Assembly (NCBI GenBank): GCA_022605405.1
Contig: JABYQQ010000031.1
Location: 62,001-126,000 of the forward strand
DNA: 64,000 nt
Source of the DNA: Earliella scabrosa
Taxonomy: Eukaryota; Basidiomycota; Agaricomycetes; Polyporales; Polyporaceae
Reading direction: 5' to 3'
The notes under the pieces were generated by a model. That model was not told where the DNA came from. It did no database searches and saw only the letters and a list, made by a program, of their open reading frames with translations. This document shows, piece after piece, positions 1 through 13,406 of the stretch (the first letter of the stretch is position 1; every line of letters starts with the position of its first letter). The position numbers were made by a program, and so were the translations under genes.

Positions 1-64
1 GGCCAGAATGCCCCAATATATTCGCCATTTTGACCGGAAGCACGAGAACATCTGCCCCGCTTGA
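1..64 (+). CDS. Possible last codons of a gene entering from the left
   Basis: The first 64 bases read in one frame as about 20 codons and end in TGA at 62-64. The peptide is charged, with an arginine-histidine-phenylalanine-aspartate stretch followed by lysine-histidine-glutamate. It could be the C-terminal exon of a gene starting outside the window. It is far too short to identify and could equally be chance. Confidence 0.2.
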   Translation, partial: ARMPQYIRHFDRKHENICPA

Positions 65-1252
65 AGCGACGCGCCTTCTCGTACGCTTCTGCGCTGCCAT
101 TAATGATGCGGCGAAGGACCGAAGAGCGGTGCATGAACCTCGGAGGGCGCGATGCGCCGCATGACCATCTATGGGCCCCAAGCGCGAGCCACGAAAGTTC
201 AGCCGAGTCTCCCATCGCCCGCACGTACGCCATGCGTGCGCCGTGGGGCTGAATGAAGTTCATCCAAGTTCTTTCGGTGTTCGTGAGCCTTGCCAGCGCC
301 CTTCCGTCGACTCGCTTCGTACTACGTCGCTGCGTTCATGCGCTCACCTCCAACCGAGTCTTTCCCGTACATACACTACTGACCTACTCCAGTCCCATGC
401 GGCCTGCGGCCCCTCCTACAACACGATGCCCAATGTAGTACTCGTACGTCTTCCATCATCATACACTGTCTACTCAGTGTCTACTCCTGTATGTAGGAGG
501 GCGGGTCCTGGCGGGCTGGATAATCTGTCAGACCGTAGATTTCCTCCTCCGATCATCGTACATCATGCATATGGTCATCGTGATGAGCATGATGCTCGAT
601 CGGCCGTGGCGCAGGCGGGGCGGGGAAACTCGCTCGAATCTCCGTGAGCGGGAGGCGCGGCCCGCCATGGCCCGCCACGCATACGTACTTAGACGGAGGC
701 AAAGCGGCGCGGGGCCGACGCGTCAGCGTGGCGCCGACCCTCTACACTGACCACGGACTGCAACTCGCTCACCTCGGACTGGAGGTTCCAGGCTGGCAGG
801 ATTTTAATGGATGTACATTATTCGGGGGCGCTGCTTCTAGTTACTTAGATAACGATGCACAACACGACGAACGGGCGAACGGGGCGATTTGGGAAGGGGG
901 GCATTCAAACGACGAGTACGTATACTGGTACATTACCTCCCACCGCGCACAGTCTAGGCAAGGAGGGAGGGGCCGATAATACACGGGACGGACGGGTTGG
1001 GTTCCAGGTCGAGGGCTCGCGACGAGCCCGTTTCGCGAGGAGTTCGAGTTTGTTTGCATGGGAGCGAGCGGACGGCGGAGGGAGAGCGGAAGAACAAAGT
1101 CCATTGAGAGCGAGAGAGATGTGTCCTCGAGTCACGGTGCGAGTGCGTGCGGCGCGGTGTGTATTGTACACGGTGCAGGCAAGCAAGCAAGGGCAAGGGC
1201 AAGAAGAAGGATGGAAGGGGTCCGCGTGCAAGTCTCCCCCCAGCGCACGCGC
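65..1252. other. Intergenic, no gene seen
   Basis: GC-rich DNA between the left edge and the 3' end of the proteasome gene. Short overlapping open frames occur on both strands, but none has a recognisable motif or a splice-joined continuation. Purine-rich runs near 1040-1220 lie just past the proteasome stop codon and probably belong to its 3' flank. Confidence 0.5.
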
Positions 1253-2710
1253 CTAATCCTTCTTGAGCTCTCTCCGGAGGATGAACATCCGGTCCCCATT
1301 CGGCTGTGTGCTCAGCTCCTGCAAGCCGCGCATGCCCTCGAGCCCTTGTGGACTCCGGCCCTTTGCGAGAACGACATAGATCTCGAGCCCGTCGCCGACC
1401 TGTATGTGGAGAGAGCGAGTGGTGAGCGGTTTGTCCGAGGTTCAGTGCAGCGAGATCAGCCCGTGACCGAGAGTGCGCTAGAACGCGACCCGCACTTCGG
1501 CGGGAGCGATAGAAGCGAGAGAAGCGGGGGGCGGTGGGGCGGGAGAGAGAAGACGAACCTCGATGTGACGCTCCGTTGCGCTAGTGAACGAGTCGATGAC
1601 GATTGAGAGGACATCTGACAGCGGCAAGTGCGTTGGGTGCGCTGTCCCGGGCGCCGCTTTCTGGTTCTTGAAGTATATCTATGTGATGGGGCGATAACAG
1701 GCGGGGCGGTTCGAAGTCGGAGAAGGGTCGGTTCGCGGACTGTCAGCGCGGGCACGTCTGGGGAGCGGGCGGGGGGGACTGACCTGGTTGTCCAGGAATG
1801 GCTGGACAAGGGATTGTGCTGCACCGGCCGCTCGGCAGGCTTCGCGTTCATATGATCCTACGGGATCGAAGGAGTAGACTGCGCCAGTGCCTATTTGGAC
1901 GGACGGGTTGTGAGCATGCTGCGTATTTGTAATACGAGGCACTCCGGGACTACGACATGCAAGACGACATCTTCTGCCTAGATCGCAAGAGACGCTCATG
2001 GTACGCGCGTCCCCTTCCATAGACAGAAATCACGCGTCGGAGTGCGTGTTCCCCGTGAAGACATTGATAAGCAAGGAGAAGCAGTCGGTGGCAATAGACG
2101 TTGGACGTGCGGAGGGTGTTCCGGGAGCAGACCGAAGTGCGGGGACGCAGATCTGTGACCCGAAGGAGAAACGAGCACTTACCGTCTTCCTCGATGCCGC
2201 CGAGGATGTTGTAGACGTAGTATGGGAAGAATCGCTGTGCGTACAGCATTGTTTGGATGAGGCGGGCGATGGCGCGGAGGGGCATGTCCTTTGCATGTGC
2301 ATGGCGGTACCACTACACGGGCGGGAGAGTGAGATGAGCGCAGAGCTCGACGCACGCGACGCGTGCTGGGGGAGACGGAGCACGCACCTCTAGCCGCTGC
2401 TTCACCTTCTTGACAAACATGTTTCCGTCTGCCGCGAAACCGTTCACGGCGAGGACGGCACGGTCGGTTCTGAGAGAGACAAAGAGGGTTAGAGGACGAT
2501 CGGTCGCGGGAGAGCGAGCGCGATGTGATCGACGCACAGTCGGAAGACCTTGGGCGCATAGCGGGTCTGGATGCTGTAGCCCTCGCTCTGCCTGGTGTCG
2601 CCCGCGATGACTGTGAAGTCCGCACCGGCGATGGCGAGGATGGTGCCGCCGTTGTCGGTGTAGGGGTTGAACTGGCGCTGCTGGGGGTGTGCGAAGGAAC
2701 CGTCGGGCAT
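1253..2710 (-). CDS. PRE7: 20S proteasome subunit beta type-1 (yeast Pre7 / human PSMB1 type)
   Basis: Core-particle beta subunit, non-catalytic, part of the ring that degrades ubiquitylated proteins in nucleus and cytosol. Six exons join in frame: 2538-2710, 2388-2469, 2183-2312, 1784-1890, 1559-1678 and 1253-1399, giving 252 residues, the usual length. Every intron is GT-AG. The order of diagnostic segments matches Pre7: [10 protein letters not shown] near residue 14, [54 protein letters not shown] and GDGLEI, then a C-terminus ending in lysine-aspartate. The family lacks the processed N-terminal threonine of catalytic beta subunits, and none is seen here. The ATG at 2710 has A-rich/purine context and starts the conserved N-terminus. 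No defects seen, so this is an expressed housekeeping gene. Confidence 0.96.
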
Positions 2711-5700
2711 GGTGGGCGGAGTTCGGTGGGCGTGGTGGATGGCGGTCGGGACGGTTCGGACGACGAGGAGGGGAAGGCGAGAGATGGGGGCAGGAGATGA
2801 GAGCGTATATGAAGGGAGGCCGCGTCAGTTTCGAGAGCAGGACGCGCGCGCACGGGCGCCTGGCGAGCGGAGTTGGAAGATGGGATAAAGCCGAGATTTC
2901 TGCTTCGACCACTCCCCGTTCGGTAGTTGCTCCCAGACACAGGCACCCTCCGCCTCCCCACGCCTGCCCGCGCCTGCCGCCTCTTCCTCTTCCCTATCGT
3001 CCCCCGTTCTGATTCCTCGTCCCCGACGTTTTCCCGCTCCCTCCTGCCGCCTGCCGCCTTCGCCGCCCGCCCCCAGCGTCCCCGAAGCTGCCCTTCGCGG
3101 CCACCGCGCACCCGCCCGACTTACTCGTACTCAATGTCGCCCGCTTCCCAACTCAGCCCGCTTCCTGTCGCGAAAAAGCCTGTTCGACCGTTTGTCGGCC
3201 TTACTCGCCAACTGACCGCCGCTCTGAATAGCTCAATTTGCCGGCCGCATGCACTGGGAACGCTCCCAGCGCACCCAGGCCGGCGCTCGTGATAGGCCTC
3301 GTCTCGGGACGTGTCCATCGAATCGAACCCGACTCAATGGCGATCCCCCGGCAGACCCTGCTCGCACCAGCACCCAACGCCCAACGCCCTCCACGCCGTT
3401 CTATTTCGCGCCTGCTCCCACACCCCGCTTCGCACGCCCCTGCCGTACGACAACGACCGCGAACCGAAGCCTGCGACCTGCCCACGCTGCCCCCATTCCC
3501 CTCGGACACACCGCTCTCCCGCTCCTCGGGGCCCTGCAGCCCTCGTTCGGGCAAACACGGAGGCGCTCCGCTCTCGCACTCTTTCAATCTACAAATCCGA
3601 AATTGTCCTTAACCCCGTCCCGCCATGCAATTTTTCTGCCGTCCGGTATTTCTCCGCCGCATGCCGGACATCTTTCCCCAATCCGGGAGGTCGTCGGCGG
3701 CCATACCGAGGTGCCCTGTAACCTCCGACGAGGTCCGTCGTGCTCTCGCTTCGATCGCGAGTCACCTAGGATTGTTCTCGGCGCCACTCTGAGGTTAACC
3801 CTCTGGATTGCATCGCTGCGGCGTCCTGCTCCGCCGCGGGCATGTATCCATTGTGATTAATGGCGTCGGGATATTACGGTCAGTAATAGAGTGCTTGGAA
3901 CATAATGGTACCGTTCAGAATTGCGTTCGCCTGGTGTATTAGCCACAAGCGGATGTCTACATCAGGCGCCGATCTGTACAATTCACGCCTCCCTCACAGA
4001 ACTGCCAATCTGCCGAATAGCTAGTGTCGTAACCAGCCGCTATAGGCTACAGTCTCACCCGGTCCAAAAAAGGCAGGGGAAACGAGAAGACCGGGAGAGA
4101 CTGGCCTATAACCTCTTCCTTGTCTCGTTTCTCGTTGCCTCTTTTGGACTCGGATGGGCCCTAATCGGCTGCATACGAGACTACCAAGTAGCGCAGAGAT
4201 GGCTCACGGCCAGGCGTCTGAGGTCTCAGTGCCGGGGTTGCAACCCACGCGCTTAGCACTGTTCCCCCATAGCTGATCGCGGACTTATCATTCTCGCCTG
4301 CAGCTGTCCTCCATGGAGGGCGTTTCACGCCCCCACCTGTTGCTGGCGCTCCTGCGTCCGCCGCCTTCCGCTCCGTTGACGCCCAGGGTCCAACCCAGCC
4401 CCTCGTGATTCATTCAAACCCCCACAGGAAGCCAGGGTGATTTAATCGCGCGAACGAGGCTTCAGTGTGCCCGCCTGAGCGCGACTGGCTCGGAGGACCC
4501 CCCGAGCGCAGCGAGGGAGGGGAGGGAGCGCGAATGGCGGGTGCTCTTCGCGCACGGGCTGGAAGTCAGTATTGACTTCAAAAGTGACTTAGCGAGTCAC
4601 ACAAGCGAGACGATCACGCCAAATATGGGCGGAATCACCGTATGAGTTCTCGGTAAGATAACATCCTGCGTCCGTGGTTAATTGTGAGCCAGGTCACCCG
4701 AGACGCCCTTCTATACCGTCCCGAGCAACGTGCTGATGATGTTCATACTTAGGACAAGACATGTACTTGAACTTCCCCCCACATCTCTCCTCGGCAATAT
4801 TCAGGACTATGACAACAGAATAGGTGCGTACCCCTCTAATTCTCCGCTGTGTAGAAGAGGCATATGTCAACGGCTGTCCATGCACGCTCGGATCGTGTGT
4901 AATCCAATGAGTTCACATCTAGACCGAGGGCCAACGGGCTGTTCGGCAATGACCGCAGCCTGTTGACTGTTAGTCTTGACGAGGGTTCCACACTGTCATT
5001 GTGAAACAGGCCCGTAGAACATACGTCGCCCGAGTTACTCCAGGGGCGAGTTAGAGTTTTTGACTCATATAACGTCACCTCGAAACGGCGCTCCTTCCAC
5101 GGTCGAGATGCAACCGCCGAGCTCCTCGTGGCTTTTCTCCGATATATCTGCAGTGCGGTATGGCGGAGCACACCTTCACCCTCCGCTTTTCCTTGTGCCA
5201 GTCAATGTACTGCGGTGAGCCGGTGATGAACGGGTTTCATGGCGGCGGAGGAACCGCTGCGCCATTCATTCCCATACTAGAAATACACCGTGGTTGTATC
5301 GCAGCACGCTTGAGTGAAGGTTCCTAAAATGGGGGAAGGATTGACACAATGTGTCCGTGCCTCACCACCACCCGCGCAGTGTGGGCCACTGTATAACAGT
5401 CCACACAGTCCACAGCAGACGGGCTCCGGTGCAGAGGCGCACTGCAGATCACCGTCGTTCTCTGCCCGGCGACGAGCGCTATTTCTCCGGCCGAGAATAC
5501 TGTCCGTGGTGATTCTTCGGACTGACGATCAACCCATACAGCCTCCATTTTCTTGCTTAACCCGAGCGCATTTCTATCCGAGAATGTCCGGCTGGGTGCG
5601 TATTGCCATTCGCATCCGCATCGATGCATCTTCCCTCCTGGGTCGATCTGCGCACGGCGACTTGAAAGACCAGCCAACCAACCAATTCCAGGTGCATATC

Positions 5701-8700
5701 AATCAATCTCACCTCCCTCTCCCACGCGCGGGCTTCCCCCATCGAACATCGAACGTCGAACGTCGAGCAGCAAGAGCAAGCTACCGCGCTGGCCGATCAG
5801 ACCCCATCTCAACCTCGCGCCTGCTCCAGCCTCCTTCTATGTCCTTCTCCTTCTCAGAGCCCTCTCAGGGCGCACTCGCGTTCCCGCCGGGCTTGGCTGC
5901 GTGCGTGTTCGCGCGACCCGACACACGCAGCTAATCACTGGCTCGCCCTCCCTCGCGCGCGGCGCGTCATCATGTCCCAGTCATAGACAAGCACCACCCC
6001 ACCCCCATCTCCGCGACCGAATCTCGCGGTCTCGCCCCCTCCGCGATCAGCCACCTACCGTTGTGTCCGAGTCTCGAGACTATGAGATGGTGTTGCGCGC
6101 CCTCTTCGCGCCTGGGAAAGGGAACGGGGGAACTGGGAAGCGCATGCGCAGGGGCTATTCTCGTCGACGGTGTCTCAAGCGACCGCACGCGCGCGGGCAG
6201 CAGTACGAATAGACTCGGACAGCCTGCGCACGCGTTCCCTCACTCCGGCTCTCCGGCTATTTCGCTCAGCCCTGCTGGAAAGTCAGGGGTACAGGGGCGT
6301 AGGGACGTCGCGTGCTGCGCGGGGACACGCAGAGAAGAAGAGGAAGGGAGCGCAAAAGACGCAAGACGCAGGACACGAGCCCGCTGGCGACGAGGAGGGG
6401 GGTCACGCCACCGCGTCCGCTATCCCCGCCGCGTTCGCGAATCCCGCTCGCGCTCCTCCCCTTCCGTCTCTTCCCTCCCTTGTCTCCCTGTACACCGCAC
6501 GGCAATCCACTCTGGATCGGGTGCGGCGCGGGGTGGTGTCGGGCGGTCGCACGCTCGCGCTATGTTTGTCGGTTGTTAAGCTGCAGAGCATGGCCCCGGC
6601 TATCCAGCACGTCACAATCCCCCATCGGGCGAGCGCGAATCCTCCTGAACGTGTACGCCGGCTATTGCGCTGTCATCCACCGCGCTGTCGATGCCCATTG
6701 CCGGGTCTGTTCTGGGGGCGTGCGCGAGAGTCTGGACTCGTGGACTTGCGCCTCGCCAGTGCCACTCGGAGAGCTTCTTGGCTTGGACGGCGCTCGGCGG
6801 TGCGCTCTCTTCGAGTTCTGCAGTTCTCCCGCGTCGTGCGCCCCCACCTCAAGTCTACCACCGCGTCCACATCCACATCCAGAACACCCATCGACATCGG
6901 CCGAGCCCGCCCGCTCCCTCGTCCGTCCGCCCCTCGCTGTCTATACCGGGCGCGCCAGAGTCTCAAGATAGAACTCGAGTCGCCGTCGCGTTCTCTTCCC
7001 CGTCTGTGCCTGGAGGAATGCATCCGTAGAGGGGCGTCGGCCGGTTCGCTCTCCTGCCCTGGAAAGCCCTCTGCTCCATCCATCGCGCTCGCGCCTCTCC
7101 TCATCGCTCCCGCCCGCGCCCCTCGCGAGATATGGCTATCCACTCTCCACATTCTGCTCCTGCGTCGGTCCGGCCGCGTCTTCTGAGTTCATGACGTCCG
7201 CACTGTCGTCAGCGGTGGGGGTGACGCCATGCGCATGCGCGTGCGGCGGTTCGGATGTGGTGAACGCGCTTTCCTCCTCGTCTCTGCGCCCTTCTCTCTC
7301 CTCTATTTTGCCATCTGCAGCAGAGAGTATTCTGGGAGTACCGCTGGACTCTGCACCCGAGGCCGCCCGACCATTCCAGCCCGCCGCGCTGTCACGCACC
7401 GAACTACGCTCTTCAACGTCGACCAGCTGTGCGCACACAGAGGCCGGGGCTGACAGGACCAGGGTTGCTTCCTTCAATCCTCCGACTGGCTGTGGGCGCG
7501 CGCCCACGGGCCATGACCCTCGGGAATCAATCTAGCTACAAGCACACAACCGCCGCCGGACATCATGTACACTTCTGCACTTGCTGTCAACGAACCTTGC
7601 GGCGGACGTCGACGTGTCTTCGAGAGGTCCAGATGTCGCATGGACCTAGACCGTAGCCGTTGCGGGTACACTGAACCCTTCTGTCGCTCGCGTTATGAAT
7701 AGCGACTTCACCGCCTCGTCGCATCTCGTGCGCGCACCTATGCACCTCTGGAATGTCCGTGTCTCCACTCTCGGCATCATTTCGCGCTCATACTCACTCT
7801 CGCGCTTCTCCCTTGAACGCGGCCGACTGTCGCTCTGACGCCGACAGCACCGACAGTGAAGACAAGGGCCGCGCCGACACGCACGCAGGCTGGACGTCGA
7901 CGCTCGAGAACGCGGGGCGAGAGCGCACGCAACGGCGGAAACCTCGGACTATCCCATCCTCGTCCCCGCCGCATGCCAAGTTTCTCCGCGCGGGCGTCTT
8001 GGAGTTTGCACGTCTCACACTCCTCCTCAGCGGTCGCTGACTCGCTGCGGACCCCAGTCCTCGGCCATGAACTCGAAGCACGACCGGATCGACCCCCTTT
8101 CTGGTCTCGTTCGAGCAGGCACCTTGGCCTGGCGCCCTCGACGCTTCGCCCGACGCGCATCGGATGGAATGCTCAGTACGCGGCATGCATGTGTCGATGT
8201 CCAGGAAATCCCGTCCTCGACACGGATGGGAGCTGCTGTCCGGGCCCGAGGTGTGCGGCCCTATGTCCGTTCCCTGCTTCCCAGGCTGTCCGGACTGCCA
8301 GGGTGGTGCAGGAGGTTGTCATGTCTTCCGCCAGTGCCGAGGACGAGCGTGGTTTTCCTCGCTACGTTGTCAGCCCATCCAAGTCTCCGATCGCTGTGCT
8401 GCACTCTCTCGAGTCTCGACGGGCGTGCTCCTCTACAGTGAGTGCGACTCCACGACTATAGCGCAGCTTAGGTTCTTGCATGATCTTTGCCACTTTCAAG
8501 CAATTCATTCACCACAGGGTGATGGCGCTGTGCCTCCTACTTGTTCACAGAGGCATGACAAACGACTCTGACCTGCCACCGGTCCACCATCCGGCTCGGG
8601 CGTGGTCGTTGACAACCCGACAGCTCGCCTGTCCTCGGCGACCCGTGTGCTCGCGCTGCTGCGTATCAAGACATGCAGTGCGCCATGAACGCGAAATGCG

Positions 8701-10020
8701 CGTAATCGAGGACGCCGCTCCCAATCGTTGGTGTCATTTCTCCGAGACCCGTACCAGAGGACGCCGCCCCGAGTCGATACGCCCGCCTCGGAGACCACGT
8801 TCGTCGAGATATCTTCGTATCTTCTTCCTGCGCCCCATCCGTATCTCGCGTACGCTGCCGTCGATATCTTATCGAAGATACCTCCCATGCTGTGCTGCCT
8901 GCGGCTCCGCTCACAAGTGACAAAGCAACCACAAAACGCAATCTCTGCTGGAGGAGCAGCGGAGTCGATATCGAGCCCGCGAGGACGATTGCATGGGCGC
9001 CCCGACGACTCTCCGCGACAACGCCCCAAGATGGGAAGCTCTTCTCGCGCGCAGACGGTGGTGACACACCATCCGTGCTCGCTCATGCGTGGACAAGACG
9101 TCAAGGGTACCGTCTTCCGCACTTCGCTGCTGCGGTGCGCGGAAGACGGCCAGCATAACGCGTATCTGGCGCCCTGGAGATCGCAGAAGCGCGATAGATT
9201 TGTTTCGACGTCCCTTTCTCTTCATCTCCGAACATTAATATTCCTAGCATGCGACGGGATCCACGACTGGGGACAGGGTGCGGGAACGTACGACCTCGTT
9301 GGAGGTTGTGTCATATCTAGGGTGCCGTCGGCCGCACACTCCCTATCAACGATTTGTTTTTTGCTCGCTCGTGCGCTCCTATACACGTCTTTGTCGCCAT
9401 AGACAACTTGAACATATAGTTCCCCGCGCTACCCTTCAGCTTCTGGACAACGTCTTGGGGCGCGTAGTCAAGTTCAAACAGCATCGTCGGCTATGTCACA
9501 GCGGTCGACGGTAGGGCTAATGGGTTAGTGTTATCCTGGTATAACATGGGGCAGCTATCATCGACTAGTTCAAGTCAGCAATAACATACGCATCTTGTTT
9601 AGACAGGATGAAGCAAGTCCCACACAGTGTCCCGGCACTTCGCGTGGAGGAGGTGGAGGTATTCCTGACAGAACAAGATCCAGGTTGTGCCGCATGAGGT
9701 TGGCAGCGCAAATCAAATTCCGTCAAGTCTCCTGGGTCTACTGTGTTTAAATTTACTCCCGGGCCAGTTGTTTTGAAACGCGTGTTTATAGATGTGTTCC
9801 AGGATACATGGCGTCCTTGCTAGTGTAGTGCAGGACTCTTCAGAATCACAATGACCCTTCGTGTCGACTAGGTCACGTGCGTTTGGCGATACGGCCCGCC
9901 CGGCAACCGGGTGTTCTGACGCGTATTAGGTGACGTTCGCTGGCAGTGGCGTCCCTTTCTCCTCTCACTCTCACAGACCGACAACACGTCTTGGTTCTGC
10001 GGGTATCTACTTGACCTCCC
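2711..10020. other. About 7.3 kb with no supported gene
   Basis: Very GC-rich in 2.9-3.6 kb and 5.7-8.4 kb, more balanced in 3.9-5.3 kb and 9.2-10 kb. Open frames of up to 338 codons exist (for example 6170-7186), but they overlap others on both strands. They are rich in arginine, serine and proline, as expected from GC-rich non-coding DNA, and I could not join any into a family-like protein. No terminal repeats or transposon domains seen. It could hide a non-coding RNA, a long promoter or a decayed gene. Confidence 0.4.
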
Positions 10021-12215
10021 ATGCAAGCCCGTCATGTCGCTACAATGTTCCCGCCAGAAGTGGCTCGAGAAGTTTGTGAATGGCTTATCCATGGACGTCT
10101 GCCCGATGATCCACCCGGAATTGGATTGAAGACCGCTATCATGCTAGCTGGGACGTCGAAGTGGCTCTATGAGCCTTGTGTTAGTGCTCTGTGGCGCACT
10201 CTTCCAAACGTAGCGTTGCTGCTATGGACTCTGCCCCGCGAATGCTACAAGAGGGCGCGGGTGAAGGATCATTTGCAGTGGACCATGTTCGTGAGTAGCG
10301 TTCACGACGTGACTAAGCATCCCCAGACTCCCACCCCTCACGATCATTACAATGAGCCCTCGGAGCCCTTGGAGTCTGGTGATGCCATGTCATAGTTGCT
10401 CCTCCAAGTCCCCATCACTAACACTCAACGCTGAAGCGCTTTGACCCCTCGACCCCTCTGCAAAAACTCGACTTCACTCGATTCCGATTCCATGCAGCTC
10501 GTGTCAGGGTCCTGAAGCGAGGCATCACTTGCGCATGGCTTCCTCCCCGCGTGCGCCGGTACGTCTTACATCCTAGTGCTCTGCGCGACCTGGAAGCGCA
10601 CTTCGAAACGGCAGGATGGACGATTCTCCCCAATTTGCGAAAGCTAGAATTCTACCCCCTTCCCATGCCCTACACTATTCTTCGGAGCCTTCCCTCCCTA
10701 TGCAACCCTCGTCTCCATACTTTTCATGTCAAGACATATGACTCCTTTGAGGGGATCAGCGAATGTCCCCGTCCGGCCGAGCATCAAGACTTCGAGGAGC
10801 ATGCGATAGTCATGCTGTCCCGCCTGCTGAAGATCTGCCCGGAGCTCCGCGAGTTTTCCCTGGGGGTAATCCCAAGCAGCGTCCCCATCGTGAAGTCTGT
10901 CGTAGACGCATGTTGCAGCTTCAGGCGATTGACGAGCTTTTGCTGTGGCGAAATGACGCTGCCACTCACGTTCAAAGCGATCACGCATCTCGCCCTCCTT
11001 CCAGACCTGCAGGTGCTCATGTTCGCAAGCGATCGCTCCTTCTGGACCTTCGACGACTTCTGGCTTCTCGACCATAAGCCGAAGGACAAGATCTTCCCGT
11101 CACTCCGCAACCTAGGAATGATCTCGTCCACCATCGACGTCCCACTGAAGCTCCTCCCATATGTCTCTTCCCGCCACCTCGAGCAGATCACGATAAAGAT
11201 CGATGGCGGCGTCTCTCGCAAACGCGTCAAGCCGCTCTTCAGCGCCATCGCGGACCTGAAGGGGCGGAAGGCTATCGAACACATCCACATCGTCATGGAC
11301 GTCCTCCCTACCAACAAGAACAGCACCGTGACAACTGACGGGGACGCATGTCCCGAGCCAATCAGCGAAACCACTCTCGGACCGCTCCTTGGGCTGTACA
11401 AGCTCTCCCGACTCATACTCGACATCCTGTGCCCGTGGAGCATCAATGACGACCTCCTGCACCGTATGAGCCTCGTCTGGCCAAATCTCACCGTCCTCGA
11501 GCTCGGGATCGAACGACCGTGGCCGCTTCACAAGCGGGTGCAGGAGCCAGGCGTGACCCTTGTCGGGCTCATCGTGCTCTCGCACTTATGCGAGCACCTG
11601 CATACGCTCGGGCTTGAGCTGACGCCCAACGTGGCGGAGGTGAATCACAGCCAGGGGACGTTCCCCAGCGTGTTTGTGCGGCTCGCGCCGCTGGAGAACC
11701 TTTGCGTCGGGCTCTCGCGCATCGAGGCGGACGAGGAGATGGCCGTCGCGGGTATCCTGTCGAACGCGTTCCCGACGCTGAAGCAGATCGACTCGTATTG
11801 GGCGACACTCAAAGAGGAGGACGAGAACCGGGAGTTGGAGAAATGGCGCGAGGCGCAAGGACCTCAGGAGGAGAGCGTCGAGGCAGGAACCGCGTTCGAG
11901 CCTGACGAGGCGTTGGTGGCGAGATGGGCAGAATATGAGGCGATGTCGGTGAAGTGGCACGAGGTGGAGCGGACGATACCGGAGCTCTTCCTGGTCCGGA
12001 CGCAGGAGCGGAGGTGGAACAGCGAGCACAGGGTCTACGAGAAAGCGGCCCGTCAGGTTCTACGGGATCTCGATGTCAACGACGAGGACAAGATGCGCGA
12101 GCTGGTGTGCAAGTACTTCCACGAGGACGGATGGACGAGCTACAAGCTCAGAATCGCGTTCGCCATGCAGGCTGCGGTAGGGTTGGAATCGGACCACGAA
12201 ACTGAGCCTACTTAG
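10021..12215 (+). CDS. F-box-like / leucine-rich repeat protein
   Basis: Two exons (10021-10290 and 10437-12215) with a 146-bp GT-AG intron give 682 residues. The first about 60 residues resemble the F-box fold (FPPEVAREV near residue 10, then a hydrophobic segment ending in SALWRTLPN), the part that binds Skp1 in SCF ubiquitin ligases. The rest alternates leucine-rich segments (LSRLLKICPELREF, LRNLGMISS, LTVLELGIERPW, LHTLGLELTP, LENLCVGLSR) typical of the substrate-binding half in basidiomycete F-box proteins. The C-terminal about 150 residues are glutamate- and tryptophan-rich and unlike repeats. Skp1 binding is inferred from family resemblance. The start is the first ATG of the open frame. 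An in-frame ATG 24 bases downstream, just before the F-box-like segment, is also possible. This large family evolves fast, so the target cannot be guessed. Confidence 0.8.
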
Positions 12216-13406
12216 CATTCCAGGCCCTCTGTTCTTGGTAGTCGAATGCATTGCTCCGTGCGTCAGGTTGCGCTCACTACTCCAGTTCTAGACGCTTCTG
12301 CGCGGTCACAACGCACGAGCCCAGTGACTGGTTGCGGTCCAGTCAACCATAGACCACCATCGCGTCCAGTTGCCGTTCGCACTCAGTTCGCCCTCAATCT
12401 CTACCTCATCTCTCCGTGTCCAGACATCTTCGGTCGTGCCAGTGCGAGCCAAAGGAAGTTTCAGACTACTAGCAAGCTGAGGCGACGCGAGGTGGTGAGT
12501 GCAATTTTTGACGAGCAGTTGTCTTGGAAGCGACCCTGCTGTAATTGGTGGCACCACAGCGCTCGGCAGAAGACAGCACCCGCTCTATGAGTGGTTGGCT
12601 AGCATCCTTCTACTGTCACGACGCGCGCCCACCTGACATCTCCTACCGGCACTTCGCACACGTCGGAAGCGAGTTGTCTTCTACATAGACCCCTCGCCGG
12701 GGATGGTGTCCATGTCTGGTGACTCTCCAGCATCGTTCGTGAACAGGTCTCCATTTTCGTGTGGTCAACGTTCATCGCTTCCCCCGTCGGTGCTCGTGCT
12801 GACCATCGCTTCGCAGTAACAACGCAGTCAATTGTGGAGGTGGCACAACCACTTGATTGTTTCAGTTCGGTATCGGTTCTCTATGGGCGGCCCGCGCCTG
12901 ATGGTAATTCGACCTCAACTCACTACAAGTCGAGTTCGTCACCATGAGCTGCAGTGCGGGGTGGATTCACTGAGGCGGGCGACCGTCGACAGTGTAGTTG
13001 CAGCCTCAAAGAGTGAATGCTTCGACGACAAGTGGCACAGGCCGTACGGGCGCAGAGCGGCTTCTACCTGACCCGCTGCAATTGACGTTGAGCGTCCGGG
13101 GGCAGTGGGTGTACAAGGTTCCGCCAAACGAACATGGATGCTGACTGCTCGTTACATCCAGCCCTAGTTACGCATCCGCTCGCAACGGATCGTGTCTAGT
13201 CAGTCTGGTGCTGGGAGTCTGCTGTCAGATTCGGTACTCGAGCGACTACTAGCACGCGGTGAGATCGAGACGCTGCCAGATGGGCGCAGCGCTCGTTCCA
13301 ATATATATCGGACCATGGTCCGTTAAGGGAAACTTCATGTCCTCTCACATCGCGATTTGTGACTGCTAAGCTACTCCCATCTGCCATCTATCTAGGAACG
13401 GACAAC
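12216..13406. other. Intergenic, nothing recognised
   Basis: Spacer between the F-box-like gene and the DUF6533 gene on the same strand. Only short unsupported open frames. A C+T-rich stretch at 12240-12440 on the plus strand could be the 3' untranslated region of the upstream gene. Confidence 0.4.

Noticed and set aside
2179..3111. 310-codon open frame on the minus strand
   Set aside because: Runs through exons and introns of the proteasome gene in the wrong frame; a shadow.
6170..7186. 338-codon open frame on the plus strand
   Set aside because: Overlaps equally long frames on both strands in GC-rich DNA; rich in Arg/Ser/Pro/Leu, no motif, no exon partner. Judged a composition artefact.
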